Shown one piece after another: positions 33,061 through 42,045 of a stretch of DNA of 60,390 bases. The translations under genes were made by a program, and so were the position numbers. The notes beneath the pieces were generated by a model. The model made no database searches. It worked only from the letters and a program-made list of their open reading frames with translations, and was not told the DNA's origin. This stretch comes from Phycisphaerales bacterium (GTDB taxonomy: Bacteria > Planctomycetota > Phycisphaerae > Sedimentisphaerales > Anaerobacaceae): assembly GCA_020343675.1 (NCBI GenBank), contig CP070806.1, forward strand, positions 3,131,245 through 3,191,634. The letters run 5' to 3'. The stretch's first letter is position 1, and every line of letters begins with the position of its first letter.

Positions 33061-34146
33061 GTGGCGTCTGAAGATGTCAGAAACAAGAAGTCACTTCGGG
33101 TGGCGCTGATTGCGTCGGACCGTACGGTTTGTGAGTATTCGATGTTCTTGCAGCGCCTTTTGGTCGGCCTGGCCGACGAGTCGGTTCCGGTTGCTCTGGT
33201 CTGCCCGCCGGACTACAATGTAAATTCTGCTTTCACAGGCACCGCCGAGGTTATCCACTATCCGGTTTTCGACCTGCCGCTTATGGGCCACCTCAATGTT
33301 CGATTACTTGTGGAGGGGCTTGCTAAATTCAAGCCTACCGTCCTGCACTGCCTCTGCGAAAGCAATGCCTCGCTCACGGCGCAGTTGGCCCGCCGGTTGG
33401 ATTTACCCTATGTGTTGATGGTTAACTCATTGCAGAAACGGAGGAGCTCGCTTGCTGTCTCCTCCACCCATTGCGCAAGGTTCATCGCCCCGGCCAAGAG
33501 TGTGGCGGACAATCTGACCGGACTCTATCCCGAGTCTGCCGACTTGATTGAGCAAATCAATATCGGCACGTTCATAAGCGAAACAGGCGGGTGTTTTTCC
33601 CGGCCTTCCCGCCCTGCAGCGATTATCATGGCTCATTCTTCAGGCAAAGTCGGTGACTTTGAAAACGTGTTCGGTGTCATCAGGCACTTGCTCATCGACG
33701 GATATGAATTCATGATGGCGGTCAGGGGCGGCGGCCGGGCAGAGAGACAACTGTGGAATCTGCTTGCAGCGCTGGGTCTCTTGCCGGTTGTTACGCTCGT
33801 TTCGCGACTGATGCCCTGGCGTCCCGTGGCCACGGGCGCGGACATCATTGTCCGGCCTCAGCCGAATCATACCTTCGATCCACTGCTACTGGAGGCGATG
33901 AGTGTCGGCACGGCTGTTGCGGGCTGCAAGGGGGCAGTTGATGATCTAATCATCGAGGATCAGACCGCTGTGGTTTTCAATCCCGATGATGAGCTCAGTA
34001 TCATGCACGCCCTCAAGCGGCTGTTGGACAGGCGGGAGTTCGCATGTCAGATCGCCGGATCGGCGAAGGAATATGTCAGGCAGAACTACACGGTCAGCGG
34101 CATGATTTCCGCGACGTTTGAGGTGTATCGCAAGGTCCACGCATGA
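33061..34146 (+). CDS. GT4-type glycosyltransferase
   Basis: 361 residues from GTG 33061, with AGGA 8 bases upstream. GT-B architecture: N-terminal LRVALIASDRTVCEYSMFLQRLLVGLADE, a PTVLHCLCESNASLTAQLARR stretch, and the C-terminal nucleotide-sugar site PQPNHTFDPLLLEAMSVGTAVAGCKGAVDDLI with the E-x7-E type spacing. Likely cytoplasmic or peripheral, sugar unknown. Several catalytic-loop residues usual in GT4 (EGFG) are replaced by HTFD, so specificity or activity may differ. It diverges from the trehalose operon; the 267-base gap between them shows no clear promoter for it. Confidence 0.75.
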   Translation: MASEDVRNKKSLRVALIASDRTVCEYSMFLQRLLVGLADESVPVALVCPPDYNVNSAFTGTAEVIHYPVFDLPLMGHLNVRLLVEGLAKFKPTVLHCLCESNASLTAQLARRLDLPYVLMVNSLQKRRSSLAVSSTHCARFIAPAKSVADNLTGLYPESADLIEQINIGTFISETGGCFSRPSRPAAIIMAHSSGKVGDFENVFGVIRHLLIDGYEFMMAVRGGGRAERQLWNLLAALGLLPVVTLVSRLMPWRPVATGADIIVRPQPNHTFDPLLLEAMSVGTAVAGCKGAVDDLIIEDQTAVVFNPDDELSIMHALKRLLDRREFACQIAGSAKEYVRQNYTVSGMISATFEVYRKVHA

Positions 34147-34256
34147 CTTTGAGGCCGACTGAGACTTTTGACAAGGACAAGCTTGACGGACGGTACACTT
34201 TGGAGTAATCAAATCGGTTCGTGGGCGTTGCCCCGTGGCACAAAAGGGGATTAGAG

Positions 34257-34649
34257 ATGCGAGTAAAACAAGTGCCTCTCATTATTTTGTTGCTTGGCGC
34301 GGCTGGCCTGGTCCAAGGCTGTCTGGTCGCTGCTGTCGGGCTGGGAGCTGCCAGCACGATAGCATACGTCCGAGGGGATCTGGAAGCCGTGGAGTCCGAA
34401 AGACTGGATGTCCTTTATGAGGCGACCTTGAGAGCGATGGAGAAGCTTGAGCTGAGCGTAACAGCCAAGTCAAAAGATGCGCTGTCCGCGATCATTATTG
34501 CGCGTGATGCCCAGGATAAAAAGACGACCATAAATCTCAAGGCGGTCACGGACGAGACAAGCAAGCTCTCTATTCGGGTCGGTGTCTTCGGCAGTGAGGC
34601 CAAATCGCGGCTCATTTATCAGGAAATACACGAGAACCTGCCTCGGTAG
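34257..34649 (+). CDS. DUF3568-like small lipoprotein
   Basis: 130 residues from ATG 34257, preceded by AGGGGA. A signal peptide with lipobox (GLVQGC) is followed by VAAVGLGAASTIAYVRGDLEAVESERLDVLYEATLRAMEKL and a compact C-terminal domain ending IYQEIHENLPR. This is the DUF3568 arrangement: lipid-anchored, about 110 mature residues, function unknown, common in planctomycetes and deltaproteobacteria. It probably faces the periplasm. Confidence 0.8.
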   Translation: MRVKQVPLIILLLGAAGLVQGCLVAAVGLGAASTIAYVRGDLEAVESERLDVLYEATLRAMEKLELSVTAKSKDALSAIIIARDAQDKKTTINLKAVTDETSKLSIRVGVFGSEAKSRLIYQEIHENLPR

Positions 34650-34713
34650 ATTACCCCAATAACGCAGCGTCAGATGCCGGATACCCGGAAAGAAAGACCC
34701 TGCCTGATGAATG

Positions 34714-35334
34714 TCAGGTCAGTTCGATGGTGATTGGTTTCTCAGGCGGCTCTGTGTCGGAGGTGGCTAATTGACTGCCGAGTCGGTAGGCTTGCTCGAT
34801 CGCAGCCGGATGTTCTTCGATCTCGCCCCGGGCGTCAACCTTGCTCACGAACAAATTAGACACATAGCGTATTTGGAGCGAATCGAAGTAAGATGTCATG
34901 GTCAGCCGGATGCACTCAAATTGCTTCTTGCTCCTTGAGCCTCCCACGGCGATGACCATAGCCCGGCGGTCGCGTTCGGAGCAGAAGAGATCCTTCTTAA
35001 GTACGTACTTCTGGGCCCAAAGACATTGGCCGCGGTCAATCAGCATTTTTGCCTGAGCGCAGACGGTCATGAAAAACACGGGTGTCGCGAAGATTAACCG
35101 GTCGGCGTCCAGCATCCTTTCCAGCAGGCTCTGGTAATCGTCCCGGACGTTGCATCTGCCAGTTGCGTTGCAGGCATTACACTCAGTACATGGGCCAATC
35201 GTGTAATCGACCAGGCGCACATATTCGGTGCGGGCGGCGGCGGACTCCGCGCCGGCCAGCGCACGACGCAGAAGAACATCAGTGTTGCCCTGGACTCTCG
35301 GGCTGGTCGAGATTCCCAGCACTTTTGCTTTCAT
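34714..35334 (-). CDS. Flavodoxin-like NAD(P)H-dependent FMN reductase with iron-sulfur motif
   Basis: 206 residues: KVLGISTSPRVQGNTDVLLRRAL (FMN-phosphate loop), a compact cysteine motif CTECNACNATGRC near residue 49, and IFATPVFFMTVCAQAKMLIDR. The CxxCxxCxxxxxC spacing is that of iron-sulfur flavoproteins (Isf type), which carry a 4Fe-4S cluster next to FMN and act in anaerobic electron transfer or oxidant defence. This suits an anaerobic lifestyle. A 14-base palindrome lies 60 bases upstream of its start. Confidence 0.85.
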   Translation of the reverse strand: MKAKVLGISTSPRVQGNTDVLLRRALAGAESAAARTEYVRLVDYTIGPCTECNACNATGRCNVRDDYQSLLERMLDADRLIFATPVFFMTVCAQAKMLIDRGQCLWAQKYVLKKDLFCSERDRRAMVIAVGGSRSKKQFECIRLTMTSYFDSLQIRYVSNLFVSKVDARGEIEEHPAAIEQAYRLGSQLATSDTEPPEKPITIELT

Positions 35335-35393
35335 ATGTATTCCTTATTGCGAACCAGAATCGCAGAAATTCATGAAAAAGCAGGACCATCTTA

Positions 35394-35407
35394 CAGCTTG
35401 GAAGCTG
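35394..35407. promoter_or_regulatory. Palindrome CAGCTT-GG-AAGCTG
   Basis: A perfect 6-base inverted repeat with a 2-base centre, 60 bases upstream of the flavoprotein start (minus) and 94 bases upstream of the small ORF (plus). It is operator-like in form; nothing else supports it. Confidence 0.35.
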
Positions 35408-35500
35408 CCGACTCAAACTGTTTTTCAAAGGAGAAATCCGCAGAAAACACGGCACAAAGGTATCCTCAGAAAAATTCAAGCTTCACAAGGGGGCGAGCCG

Positions 35501-35638
35501 ATGAATGATATTGACATCTGGAAATGGGTGGCTCTGAAGAATGGCCAATGCGGCTATGTTAGTTCGAACTTGCTTTGCCTATCTAAGAGTGTCGCACGCA
35601 AGTCAGATGGCAAACAGGGCAGAGCGAGCAAGGGCTAA
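35501..35638 (+). CDS. Hypothetical 45-aa protein
   Basis: ATG 35501 preceded by AAGGGGG at good spacing; 45 residues beginning MNDIDIWKWVALKNGQCGYV and ending in a basic tail (KSDGKQGRASKG). It has no recognised domain, signal or membrane segment. A strong intrinsic terminator follows 31 bases after the stop, which argues that a transcript does end here. It could be a real small protein or the coding-like part of a short RNA. Confidence 0.4.
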   Translation: MNDIDIWKWVALKNGQCGYVSSNLLCLSKSVARKSDGKQGRASKG

Positions 35639-35669
35639 TAAAAGACAAGGAAAGAGCCACATGAATAAA

Positions 35670-35708
35670 GGGAGAGCCTGAAGGGCGAAGGCTCTCCCGT
35701 TTTTGTTT
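35670..35708 (+). terminator. Strong intrinsic terminator
   Basis: A perfect 10-base stem GGGAGAGCCT (35670-35679) / AGGCTCTCCC (35689-35698), a 9-base loop, then GTTTTTGTTT. A T-rich run also follows on the opposite strand, so it may serve nagA from the other side as well. Confidence 0.9.
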
Positions 35709-35751
35709 CCCAGCTTGCCTGTTTTCTCGCCCCCGCCATCTGCTGATTGCC

Positions 35752-36903
35752 CTATTTCTCAAATACGATTTTTCCGGCCGCGATAGTTGTGCTGACAGAA
35801 AGGTCCTCTTCGAGAAGAACCAGATCGGCATCCTTCCCGGGGGCGATCGTCCCCTTTTTGTGCTCAAGACCCAACAACCGGGCGGGATTTTCAGTAACCG
35901 TCTTAATCGCCGCAGCGAGGGGGCAGCCTGTAAATGCCATGAATTTCCGGAGCATTTGACTCAGGCCGAGCGCCGTGCCGATAAGCGTGCCGTCTTTGTA
36001 CCTTGCCGTTCCGTTCTTGGATTCGTACTCAACGCCGTTGTAGATGAAGCGGCCGTCGCCGAGGCCGATAGCTTGCATGCCGTCCGTGATCACGATGCTC
36101 CTTTGTGCGCCGAGTGCTCCAAACGCCAGTCTCAAGACGGCAGGGTGTATGTGAACGCCGTCGGTGATAAGCTGCGCGGTTATGTGGCCTGCCTGGAAGA
36201 TCGCGACCAGCGGGCCGGGCGAGCGATGGTGGATCGATGGGATTGCGTTGAACAGATGCGTTACATGCGAGATGCCGGCGTCGAATCCATCAAGCGTTTG
36301 CTCGTAAGTAGCGTTAGAGTGGCCGAAGGAAGCGATAATATTAGAGTCAACGAGAGAGCGGATGATTCCCAGGCTCTGGGGCAGTTCCGGTGCGATGGTC
36401 ATCATACTGAGATGGCCGTCCGTAATGCGCTGGATTTCATCGAGAACCTGTCCGGATGGCAGGCAGATGCATTCGGGCAATATCATCCCTTTTCTTTCAA
36501 GCGAGATAAAAGGACCTTCGAGATGAATACCGAGCAGATTTGCCCCGCTGAGGTTCCGGCCGACATATTCGGCGGCGAGCGCAAGGTGCTGATTGCCCTG
36601 GCCCGGCTTGAATACGGTCGTTGCAAGAAAGCTGGTGGTTCCGAAGCGAGCGCAGGTTTGCGATATGGCCTGGAGGGCTTCGGCTGTGCCGTCGAGGACA
36701 TCGGCGCCGCCGGCACCCTGAATGTGAACGTCAATGAAACCCGGCGCGACTATCTTTCCCTGGGCGTCGAGCACCCTGCCGGGCGCCGTTTCGAAGCGGC
36801 CGATTTGCGAGATGACGCCGTTTTCGACGAGAAGGGAAACGGTTTTCCCCTCATCGGGAGCATCGAATAGCCTGCAATTTGTTATCAGAAGTTTTCGTGA
36901 CAT
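35752..36903 (-). CDS. nagA: N-acetylglucosamine-6-phosphate deacetylase
   Basis: 383 residues from ATG 36903 (MSRKLLITNCRLFDAPDEG). Amidohydrolase features: APGFIDVHIQGAGG, the metal glutamate in HLEGPFISLERKG, FGHSNATYEQ, GISHVTHLFNAI, VHIHPAVLRLA, and ITDGMQAIGLGDG with the catalytic aspartate. It releases acetate from GlcNAc-6-P in amino-sugar use and cell-wall recycling. NagB and transport genes are not adjacent. It has its own promoter, divergent from argH. Confidence 0.94.
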   Translation of the reverse strand: MSRKLLITNCRLFDAPDEGKTVSLLVENGVISQIGRFETAPGRVLDAQGKIVAPGFIDVHIQGAGGADVLDGTAEALQAISQTCARFGTTSFLATTVFKPGQGNQHLALAAEYVGRNLSGANLLGIHLEGPFISLERKGMILPECICLPSGQVLDEIQRITDGHLSMMTIAPELPQSLGIIRSLVDSNIIASFGHSNATYEQTLDGFDAGISHVTHLFNAIPSIHHRSPGPLVAIFQAGHITAQLITDGVHIHPAVLRLAFGALGAQRSIVITDGMQAIGLGDGRFIYNGVEYESKNGTARYKDGTLIGTALGLSQMLRKFMAFTGCPLAAAIKTVTENPARLLGLEHKKGTIAPGKDADLVLLEEDLSVSTTIAAGKIVFEK

Positions 36904-36915
36904 ATATAGTGCGGC

Positions 36916-36944
36916 AGTATAGTACATTGGACTTTTAGCCGCAA
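36916..36944 (-). promoter_or_regulatory. Promoter for nagA
   Basis: Minus strand TTGCGG (36944-36939), a 17-base spacer and TATACT (36921-36916). Its -10 lies only 13 bases from the ATG at 36903, so the leader is very short or absent. Confidence 0.5.
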
Positions 36945-36963
36945 GGGGTGAATTGAGACAGGA

Positions 36964-36992
36964 TTGACATCCGTTCGAGATAGGCGTATGAT
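36964..36992 (+). promoter_or_regulatory. Promoter for argH-thiL
   Basis: A perfect TTGACA (36964-36969), a 17-base spacer and TATGAT (36987-36992). The transcript would begin near 37000, about 30 bases before ATG 37030. This also rules out the longer upstream frame as coding. Confidence 0.7.
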
Positions 36993-37029
36993 TCAGGCGG
37001 GGGGCGGTTATATTTTTGGAGTAGATAAA

Positions 37030-38418
37030 ATGGCCGAAAAGGGAAAAAGCTGGGAAAAGCGATTGTCGGGTGAGCCTGATGCGTTGACTGTTGACTTTGT
37101 GGAGTCCATCTCGATTGACAAGCGTCTCTATAAGTACGACGTGGTTGGATCTATTGCCCACGCCCGGATGCTGGCCGAGAAGAGACTAATCACGCGGGAT
37201 GAATTCAAACAGATCCGAGACGGATTGATTGAGATTAGTCAGGAAATCGCGGAAGGGCGCTTTGTATTTGAGAAGAAGTACGAAGATATTCACATGGCTG
37301 TTGAGGCGGCGCTGGTAGCCCGAATCGGCGAGGCGGGTAAGAAGCTGCATACCGGCCGCAGCCGCAATGACCAGGTCGCCACGGACATGAGGCTTTGGAT
37401 GCGCGACCAGATAGAAATGCTCCAGGCCAAGATAACTCTGCTTCAGAAAGCCCTCGTCAAGATGACGGCGGGATATTGCGACGATGTCATGCCGGGCTAC
37501 ACACATCTTCAGCGTGCCCAGCCTGTTGCGATTGCTTCTTATGTTTTGAGTTTTGTCGAGCAATTGGAGCGTGATTTTGTCCGGCTGGGCAACTGCCGTA
37601 ACCTGCTGAGTATCTCGCCGCTGGGCAGCGGGGCAATCGCCGGTTCCACCCTTGCGCTGGACAGAAAAAGTACGGCCAAGCAGCTTGGTTTCTTGGATAT
37701 CAGCTACAACAGTATCGATGCAGTCAGCGACAGGGACTTTTGCGCGGAATTCATCTTTGATTGTGCGATAATAGCGACACACCTTTCCCGCCTGGCCGAG
37801 GATTGGATTCTCTATTGCTCGAGCGAGTTTGGCTTCATACGAGTGGATGATGCCTATTGCACATCGTCGAGTATGATGCCGCAGAAACGCAATCCGGACC
37901 TTCTGGAGCTGATTCGGGGGAGGACCGGGACGGTCTATGGCGCCCTGATGGCGATGCTGACGATTCTGAAGGGCCAGCCCTCGGGCTACAATCGCGACAT
38001 GCAGGAGGACAAGGGCCATGTCTTTTCTGCAAGCGATACGGTCGAGGCATGCCTGGACGTGGCGCGAGCGATCGTTTCCCATACGAAGTTCAACACCGAG
38101 AAAATCTCAGCCGGCCTGGAGGAGGGATTTCTGGACGCAACCGCTCTGGCCGAGTACCTGGTGCGCAAAGGAGTCGCGTTCCGCGAAGCGCACGCCGTCG
38201 TGGGGGCGCTGGTTGCCGAATGTGAGAAGCAGAACAAGAAGCTGGCGGAGCTGACCCTGGATGAGTTCGCAAAACACTCCGCTGCGATAGAAGCCGATGT
38301 GTATGAGCATCTGGGAGCGCGGACGGTTGTCGGTACGTACGTTACCGAAGGCTCAGCCGGCCCGAAACAGGCAAAGGAACAAATCGAATACTGGAACAGG
38401 CAGTTAGGGCAGCGATGA
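37030..38418 (+). CDS. argH: Argininosuccinate lyase
   Basis: 462 residues from ATG 37030 (MAEKGKSWEKRLSGE). The fumarase/aspartase-superfamily signature is present: KKLHTGRSRNDQVATDMRLW, MPGYTHLQRAQPVAIASY, the flexible loop SSSMMPQKRNPD with the catalytic serine, and QPSGYNRDMQEDK. It cleaves argininosuccinate to arginine and fumarate, the last step of arginine synthesis. It overlaps thiL by 4 bases (ATGA). Confidence 0.97.
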   Translation: MAEKGKSWEKRLSGEPDALTVDFVESISIDKRLYKYDVVGSIAHARMLAEKRLITRDEFKQIRDGLIEISQEIAEGRFVFEKKYEDIHMAVEAALVARIGEAGKKLHTGRSRNDQVATDMRLWMRDQIEMLQAKITLLQKALVKMTAGYCDDVMPGYTHLQRAQPVAIASYVLSFVEQLERDFVRLGNCRNLLSISPLGSGAIAGSTLALDRKSTAKQLGFLDISYNSIDAVSDRDFCAEFIFDCAIIATHLSRLAEDWILYCSSEFGFIRVDDAYCTSSSMMPQKRNPDLLELIRGRTGTVYGALMAMLTILKGQPSGYNRDMQEDKGHVFSASDTVEACLDVARAIVSHTKFNTEKISAGLEEGFLDATALAEYLVRKGVAFREAHAVVGALVAECEKQNKKLAELTLDEFAKHSAAIEADVYEHLGARTVVGTYVTEGSAGPKQAKEQIEYWNRQLGQR

Positions 38419-39338
38419 GTGCCGGTGAGGATGAAATAACCGCCTGGTTTGCCCGCCGAAGCAGGCTCTCTACGAGGGAGTTTCCAATAGGGATCGGCGA
38501 CGATATGGCCCAGATTCGGCTGGGTGGCGAGTCCGTCTTTATCACGACCGATATGCTTCTGGATGGCGTTCATTTCGATTTGAAACAAGCGACGATGGAA
38601 CAGGTTGGCTATAAGGCCATGGCGGTCAGTCTCAGCGATTGTGCGGCGATGTCAACCATCCCCGTTGCGGCGGTTGTTTCGGTGGCGCTGCCGAAAGAAG
38701 TTGATCAAAAGGAGCTCAAGAAACTCCATTCCGGAATCGTGCGGGGCGGGGACAGGTTCGGGTGCGCCCTTGTAGGGGGCGATATCACGAGCTGGAAGGC
38801 GAAAGCCCCGTTTGCGATCAGCGTTGCTATGCTCAGCCGGAAGGGGGGTAACGAACCTGTAAAAAGATCGGGGGCAAAGGTCGGTGACTGCATCTGTGTG
38901 ACGGGCTCTCTGGGCGGTTCGCGAGCCGGAAGGCACCTGGAATTCGACCCGCGGGTCGAAGAGGCACTGAAAATCACACAGACAGTCAAGGTCCATTCTA
39001 TGATTGATATCAGCGATGGGCTCAGCACCGATTTGACTCGCCTTTGCAGGGCAAGCGGGGTGGGTGCCGTGGTAAATGCAGAGCAGCTTCCGTTATCGCA
39101 GGAGGCTCGAAAGAACGCCGAGCCGCTGAGTTCCGCGCTCAATGACGGCGAGGATTTCGAGTTGCTTTTTACTCTTTCGCAGAAATGTTGCCGTCGGCTG
39201 CTGGATGCATGGAGCGGCTCCGTGCCGATCACGCAAATCGGCGAAATTACCGGCGATGGAAAGGTGCGAGTCAGAATGCTGGATGGCCGGATTCGCGTCT
39301 TACGAGCCAGGGGATACGATCACCTGAAGAACTCATGA
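38415..39338 (+). CDS. thiL: Thiamine-monophosphate kinase
   Basis: 307 residues. PurM/ThiL fold: IGIGDDMAQI and TTDMLLDGVHF at the N-terminus, MAVSLSDCAAMSTIPVAAVVSVALP, GCALVGGDITS, and the C-terminal DISDGLSTDLTRLC with NDGEDFELLFTL, all metal/ATP-site motifs of ThiL. It phosphorylates thiamine monophosphate to the active cofactor. Its coupling with argH is by overlap only; no shared pathway is apparent. Confidence 0.95.
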   Translation: MSAGEDEITAWFARRSRLSTREFPIGIGDDMAQIRLGGESVFITTDMLLDGVHFDLKQATMEQVGYKAMAVSLSDCAAMSTIPVAAVVSVALPKEVDQKELKKLHSGIVRGGDRFGCALVGGDITSWKAKAPFAISVAMLSRKGGNEPVKRSGAKVGDCICVTGSLGGSRAGRHLEFDPRVEEALKITQTVKVHSMIDISDGLSTDLTRLCRASGVGAVVNAEQLPLSQEARKNAEPLSSALNDGEDFELLFTLSQKCCRRLLDAWSGSVPITQIGEITGDGKVRVRMLDGRIRVLRARGYDHLKNS

Positions 39339-39360
39339 AGAATTCTACGGAGGCCCGATT

Positions 39361-41061
39361 ATGAATGGTCGAGTGCTGTTCGCGTTGCTGGTGGGGTGCG
39401 CCGTCGTTTTCGGTCTTGCCGCCGGTCTATCCGGCGCCGAGAACCTGGGCCGGGGGTTGATCGCTCTCGAGCGAGAGGATGGCTCGGTCTTCCTAAGCTG
39501 GCGTCTGCTCGATGAAGACTCGGATGATGTCGCTTTTCAAATAGGACGGCGCACAGCCGGGTCGTCAGAGGATGTGGCTGTCCTGGCACAGGGCGAAGCT
39601 TGTCGCGCCGCGAACTTTATCGACCAGACCGCGCGCAGGGGACAATCGTATGTTTATGAGCTTTATCCTTCCGGCCTGGGGCGACGACCGCGGACATCCG
39701 AACGATGGGGCGAGACTGAGATTTCGCTGACCGGCAGGCCGAAGCCGTATATCCGTGTTCCGCTCGGGGGCGATTACGATTTCCAGAAGGTTGGCATCGG
39801 CGATTTGGATGGTGACGGGACGTATGAATACATCATCAAGCAGCCGAACTTCAATACCGATCCGTATCAGCAGCCGGGCTATTGGAAGAAGAGCACTACT
39901 ACGTACAAGCTCGAAGCGTATCGCCTTGACGGAACGATGATGTGGCGCCACGATATGGGATGGTCCATCGAGGCGGGAATATGGTATTCACCGTGGATAG
40001 TTTACGACCTCGACGGTGACGGCAAAGCCGAGGTTTATTGCAAAGCGGGCGAGGGCGACCCGCGCGACGAGAAGGGGCTCGTCCAAACAGGCCCCGAGTA
40101 TCTCGTCAAACTCGACGGCGAGACGGGCAAGATCGTCGCCAAAACCGATTGGCCGAGTCGTGATGGTTTTTCCAGGTACAATTATTACTGCCGCAACTTC
40201 CTGACGGTGGCTTACCTCGACGGCAATGAGCCGTCGCTGATTATCCAGCGGGGCACCTACAGTCTCATCAAGATGCAGGTGCTGGACAAGGACTTCAGTC
40301 AAATATGGTACTGGGAATCGACACAGGAGAAGAAGAAATTCCGTGGGCAGAGCGGACACGGACTGACCACAGCCGACGTGGACGAAGATGGCCGTGACGA
40401 GTTGGTGATGGGAGCGGCAGTGATCGACGACAACGGCAAGGGTTTGTGGTCGCTCGAGATGGGGCATCCCGACGTCATGTATGTCGCCGACATCGATGCA
40501 GACAATCCGGGGCTGGAGATCTTCTATGGGATTGAGCCGCGCCGCGAAACCGATGCAATCTGTGTGGTGGATGCCGGGACCGGCCGCAAGCTCTGGACGC
40601 ACAAAGAACCCACACGCCACGTGCATGGCCAGGGAATGGCGGCCGACGTCCTGGCGGATTCGCCCGGTATGGAAGTCTATGCCGGCGAAAGGGACCTGAG
40701 GCAGCGCTGGCTCTACAGCGCCAAGGGCAAGCTGATAGAGTTTGCCGAAGAGGGGACGCTGAGTCCGCGCGCGCTCTGGTGGGACTCCGATCCGCAGAAG
40801 GAAGTGGTTGTTTCCAGAGCGATTCGGGACTGGGCCGGCGACGCGATCCAGTCCGTTGAAGGCCGGGTGATTGCGGTCGTTGACTGTCTGGGCGATTATC
40901 GAGAAGAGCTCATTACCAGCATGAAAGGGGAACTGCGCATTTATACCACCACAATTCCTGATTCCCGTCGCCGCGTGTGTCTTATGCAGGATCGTCAATA
41001 CCGGCTGGGTGTGGTCGCTCAGACGATGGGCTATTACTATCCGGCTCAATTGGGCAGGTGA
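39361..41061 (+). CDS. Secreted PL11-like rhamnogalacturonan lyase
   Basis: 566 residues. Signal peptide about 1-26 (VLFALLVGCAVVFGLAAG, LSGA cleavage). The N-terminal module LGRGLIALEREDGSVFLSWRLLDED followed by an FN3-like sheet is the classic start of PL11 lyases. The body is a beta-propeller with repeated calcium-binding loops: GIGDLDGDGTYEYIIK, VYDLDGDGKAEVYCKAGEG and TTADVDEDGRDELVMGA. The enzyme cleaves rhamnogalacturonan I of pectin outside the cell. It is slightly shorter than typical PL11, and the true substrate might differ. It is the only polysaccharide lyase in the window. Confidence 0.85.
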   Translation: MNGRVLFALLVGCAVVFGLAAGLSGAENLGRGLIALEREDGSVFLSWRLLDEDSDDVAFQIGRRTAGSSEDVAVLAQGEACRAANFIDQTARRGQSYVYELYPSGLGRRPRTSERWGETEISLTGRPKPYIRVPLGGDYDFQKVGIGDLDGDGTYEYIIKQPNFNTDPYQQPGYWKKSTTTYKLEAYRLDGTMMWRHDMGWSIEAGIWYSPWIVYDLDGDGKAEVYCKAGEGDPRDEKGLVQTGPEYLVKLDGETGKIVAKTDWPSRDGFSRYNYYCRNFLTVAYLDGNEPSLIIQRGTYSLIKMQVLDKDFSQIWYWESTQEKKKFRGQSGHGLTTADVDEDGRDELVMGAAVIDDNGKGLWSLEMGHPDVMYVADIDADNPGLEIFYGIEPRRETDAICVVDAGTGRKLWTHKEPTRHVHGQGMAADVLADSPGMEVYAGERDLRQRWLYSAKGKLIEFAEEGTLSPRALWWDSDPQKEVVVSRAIRDWAGDAIQSVEGRVIAVVDCLGDYREELITSMKGELRIYTTTIPDSRRRVCLMQDRQYRLGVVAQTMGYYYPAQLGR

Positions 41062-41112
41062 CGCTGATACCGTCGCTGCTGATTGTGAATAGAGAGCTAT
41101 TGGCCAATACAT

Positions 41113-41562
41113 ATGGATTTCTCGACCATCCTGAATTCGCCTGAAGAAAGCATTGAGTTCGGCCGAAAACTCGGCGCGCAACTGCGAGGCGGAGAGGTCA
41201 TTGGTGTCTGCGGGCCTCTGGGCAGCGGCAAGACACATTTGATCAAAGGCATTGCCGCCGGCGCCGGGGCCAAAGACTCCAGGCATGTCAACAGCCCCAC
41301 GTTTGTCATTGTCAACGAATATTCAGGCCGGTTGGATATCTACCACATCGATGCCTACAGGCTGAATTCCGTTTCCGAGTTTGAGATGTTAGGCTTCGAC
41401 GATTTCTGCACTCCCGATTCCGTGGTCCTTATCGAGTGGGCCGACCGGGTTGCCTCGGCGCTGCAAACCCTGGATTATCTGCGCATAGAGCTCGAACACG
41501 CCGGCCAAACCACAAGAAAAATACACATCAGGAATACACCCGACTATATTCATTATTCGTGA
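41113..41562 (+). CDS. tsaE: tRNA threonylcarbamoyladenosine biosynthesis ATPase TsaE
   Basis: 149 residues. Walker A VCGPLGSGKTHLIKGIA at about 32-48, SPTFVIVNEYSG (the conserved switch threonine), IYHIDAYRLNSVSEFEMLGFDD, and VVLIEWADRVASAL are all characteristic. TsaE activates the TsaB-TsaD complex in making t6A37 of ANN-decoding tRNAs. The C-terminus is slightly extended. No other tsa gene is nearby. Confidence 0.95.
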   Translation: MDFSTILNSPEESIEFGRKLGAQLRGGEVIGVCGPLGSGKTHLIKGIAAGAGAKDSRHVNSPTFVIVNEYSGRLDIYHIDAYRLNSVSEFEMLGFDDFCTPDSVVLIEWADRVASALQTLDYLRIELEHAGQTTRKIHIRNTPDYIHYS

Positions 41563-42045
41563 TTCTTCTGCCGCTCCTGGTTGCAGGACGCCCTCTCTTG
41601 ACGATCGATAGGCATAGATTCCTGCTTGGAGTGTATCCGGCATTCGGATGCGGAGCAGGAATGACAATTCGCGCGTGCTGATCGTGTGATCCATATGAGT
41701 CACGCACGAGCACCGCCGATATTCTCTACGCTGCCGGTTTGGCGTGGCGGATTTTATTTTCTATATTTTCCTTGGAGGCTTGTTCGGCAGCTGAAAGCCG
41801 ACGCAAGGTCCTTTTCGGACGTGGCATGTTGTGCTTAAGACGCCGATTTGAACATCGCGGCGAATTCTTGATGTAATCTGTTAAAGGTATTGTTCGGTTT
41901 TCTTGGTTTTCGGGAGGATTTACGGCAAACAGAAGCAGAGGCGTGTTAAGTTGGGCATCGATTAGGTCGATACCCTGATTGGAGAAGAAGCGATTACTTA
42001 GGATGTTGAGGGCATTTCCAACAATCAATTGAAAAGGGGCAAAAA
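41563..42045. other. Long untranslated region upstream of the major pilin gene
   Basis: 483 bases with no gene. Possible structures are CGGC/GCCG (41785-41788/41797-41800) closing a loop that contains GAAA, followed by ACGCAA, then GTCC/GGAC (41808-41811/41817-41820); and a stem GGG-ATCGA/TCGAT-CCC with one mismatch (41953-41975), 70 bases before the pilin ATG. No convincing sigma-70 or sigma-54 promoter was found. A long structured leader for the pilin mRNA is possible. Confidence 0.4.

Noticed and set aside
34168..34193. Promoter for the DUF3568-like lipoprotein (TTGACA...TACACT)
   Set aside because: The spacer is 20 bases, too long for a normal sigma-70 promoter.
39988..41286. 432-codon minus-strand frame opposite the PL11-like gene and tsaE
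   Set aside because: It spans two genes with clear domains on the plus strand.
41785..41820. Cyclic di-GMP-I riboswitch
   Set aside because: The GAAA loop and ACGCAA are suggestive, but the conserved GCAAACC strand and the second stem-loop are not found in the right order, so I do not annotate it as such.
41821..41836. Sigma-54 promoter (TGGCAT...TGCTT)
   Set aside because: The spacing between GG and GC is 8 bases instead of 10.
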